A DNA stretch of 64,000 bases from Thiocystis violacea. Lineage in GTDB: Bacteria > Pseudomonadota > Gammaproteobacteria > Chromatiales > Chromatiaceae. The translations under genes were made by a program, and so were the position numbers. The stretch is from contig NZ_NRRF01000007.1 in the NCBI RefSeq assembly GCF_016583565.1, forward strand, positions 79,231 through 143,230, given 5' to 3'. The notes below the pieces were generated by a model. It worked only from the letters and a program-made list of their open reading frames with translations, had not been told where the DNA came from and made no database searches. This document shows positions 63,164-64,000 of the stretch, piece after piece (the first letter of the stretch is position 1; every line of letters starts with the position of its first letter).

Positions 63164-64000
63164 TCACGATTCGTGGCAAATCATCGGACGCCGTTCCCCC
63201 CGCTTCAGGGAGGGCGTCTTGGGCTGTTGACGCTGTGCGAGCAAGCGCGCGACGGACAGATGCGGCTTTTTCGGATCATGGGTGCGCGTTGGAGGCGTGT
63301 GCTTCGGACCACGTGGATGCTTGCGGTACTTGCGCAACTGCACCTGTTGCGCGGTGGCGAGCAACCAGGCGGCCATCGCCTCGGGTGTGAACGTTTGAAA
63401 CACGGCCCATTCCTCGGGCGTGATCAGGGTGTTGAGGCACGCGTCCACGCACGCCATTTCGTTAACGAGATAGTAGCCGGAGACCTCGCTATCGACCGTC
63501 TCGGCGCCATGCACCTGACGCAGCGTCGCCTTGATCACCGCCAAGGCGTTGTAGGCGACGATGGCCATGGCCAATCCGAACAGGGCGGCGGGCGGATAGG
63601 CCAGGGTCTTAATCTCGCAGCGCAACTCGGTGGTCACATGCAAGAAGGCCTTCTCCAGGGTCCAGCGCTCGCGGTAGAGGGCCGCGACCAGCGCGGCATC
63701 GGCCGCCGCCTCGGGGAGTGTCGTCAACAGGTACAGCGTGGTCTCGCCCTCGCGCGTCGGGGTGTTCAGCTGCAGGCGAATCCGGCGCAGCTCCAGGCGC
63801 TGCACGCCATCAGGGGCGGGGATGCTCACGCGCTGCTCGCTGAGTTGCCCCTCGGCGGTGGTGGCGACCAGGCGCATCGGCTCGAGCGGTTGGCAGGGGA
63901 TCTGCTGGTGCTCGCGCACCAGCACCGCCGCGCCGCGTTGGTGCAGTTCCCAGATCCAGGCGGCGACACAGAAGTTGCGATCGGCGATCCACAGATCCCC
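63164..64000 (-). CDS. IS4-family transposase, C-terminal part (continues beyond window)
   Basis: The frame is open at the right edge of the window, so only the last 278 codons are visible. The catalytic DDE elements are partly seen: DLWIADRNFC carries the second Asp, and YRERWTLEKAF is the Y-(2)-R-(3)-E-(6)-K signature of IS4-family transposases with the catalytic Glu. The C-terminus is basic (RKHPRGPKHTPPTRTHDPKKPHL). The insertion sequence end is probably in the 62931-63163 gap, but no inverted repeat could be identified without the other end. It marks accessory DNA next to the type I secretion genes. Confidence 0.88.
   Translation of the reverse strand, partial: GDLWIADRNFCVAAWIWELHQRGAAVLVREHQQIPCQPLEPMRLVATTAEGQLSEQRVSIPAPDGVQRLELRRIRLQLNTPTREGETTLYLLTTLPEAAADAALVAALYRERWTLEKAFLHVTTELRCEIKTLAYPPAALFGLAMAIVAYNALAVIKATLRQVHGAETVDSEVSGYYLVNEMACVDACLNTLITPEEWAVFQTFTPEAMAAWLLATAQQVQLRKYRKHPRGPKHTPPTRTHDPKKPHLSVARLLAQRQQPKTPSLKRGERRPMICHES

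Noticed and set aside
63013..63390. 125-codon plus frame overlapping the transposase end
   Set aside because: Cys- and Ala-rich shadow of the IS4 transposase; no domain or start signal.

Overview
The window is about 64 kb of GC-rich chromosome from a gammaproteobacterium, most likely a purple sulfur bacterium or close relative (Chromatiaceae/Chromatiales). The support is the yhdP-nit-tldD and suhB/trmJ-cysE-iscR gene orders, a soxYZ pair for thiosulfate oxidation, and a flavoprotein related to sulfide:quinone reductase. Three features point to a marine or halophilic habitat: an NhaD-type Na+/H+ antiporter, the complete operon for the osmolyte N-acetylglutaminylglutamine amide (NAGGN), and a stator pair of the sodium-driven PomAB type. 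These taxonomic and habitat statements are inferences from gene content; no rRNA or tRNA gene was seen.

Layout. 1-7.4 kb: end of yhdP, a nitrilase-fold amidase, tldD and pmbA (the two halves of the TldD/E protease) separated by a heptanucleotide repeat, and serB. 7.4-11.5 kb: nhaD on the minus strand, a gene-free, AT-richer kilobase, and a secreted Fn3/PKD protein with three C-terminal repeats. 12-16.9 kb: the NAGGN operon (amidotransferase, GNAT/ATP-grasp synthetase, M42 peptidase). 16.9-22.3 kb: suhB diverging from trmJ-cysE-iscR, an HscB-like protein that has lost its HPD motif where iscSUA would be expected, a rhodanese and a lipid A acyltransferase. 22.5-27.6 kb: soxZ, soxY, the BepA-type protease and a VWA/MoxR pair, all on the minus strand. 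28-34.3 kb: a small acidic protein, ybbP-ybbA diverging from tesA, a coiled-coil PD-(D/E)XK protein and the SQR-like flavoprotein.

34.6-38.7 kb holds the most interesting cluster: a GNAT/C39-peptidase fusion overlapping a RimK-like ATP-grasp ligase, followed by an RNA m5C methyltransferase. The first two have the parts expected of an uncharacterised peptide-modifying pathway. 38.8-41.2 kb: a small secreted protein and a SEC-C protein. 41.5-46.7 kb: a TetR repressor and a divergent RND efflux pair with an operator candidate inside the promoter spacer. 46.9-52 kb: an RRM protein, PilZ-pomB-pomA on the minus strand, and YgiQ.

52.1-62.9 kb is a surface and secretion region: a Uma2 nuclease, an unrecognised secreted protein, a GT4 glycosyltransferase, two tandem GDP-mannose dehydratase paralogues, a GT2 glycosyltransferase, SapC and a type I secretion ABC transporter with its HlyD adaptor. 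From about 58.7 kb base composition becomes less GC-rich, and the window ends inside an IS4-family transposase, which suggests that this end is accessory DNA. The genes probably make GDP-sugar-derived surface glycans and export an S-layer- or RTX-like protein, but no secreted substrate or TolC gene lies inside the window.
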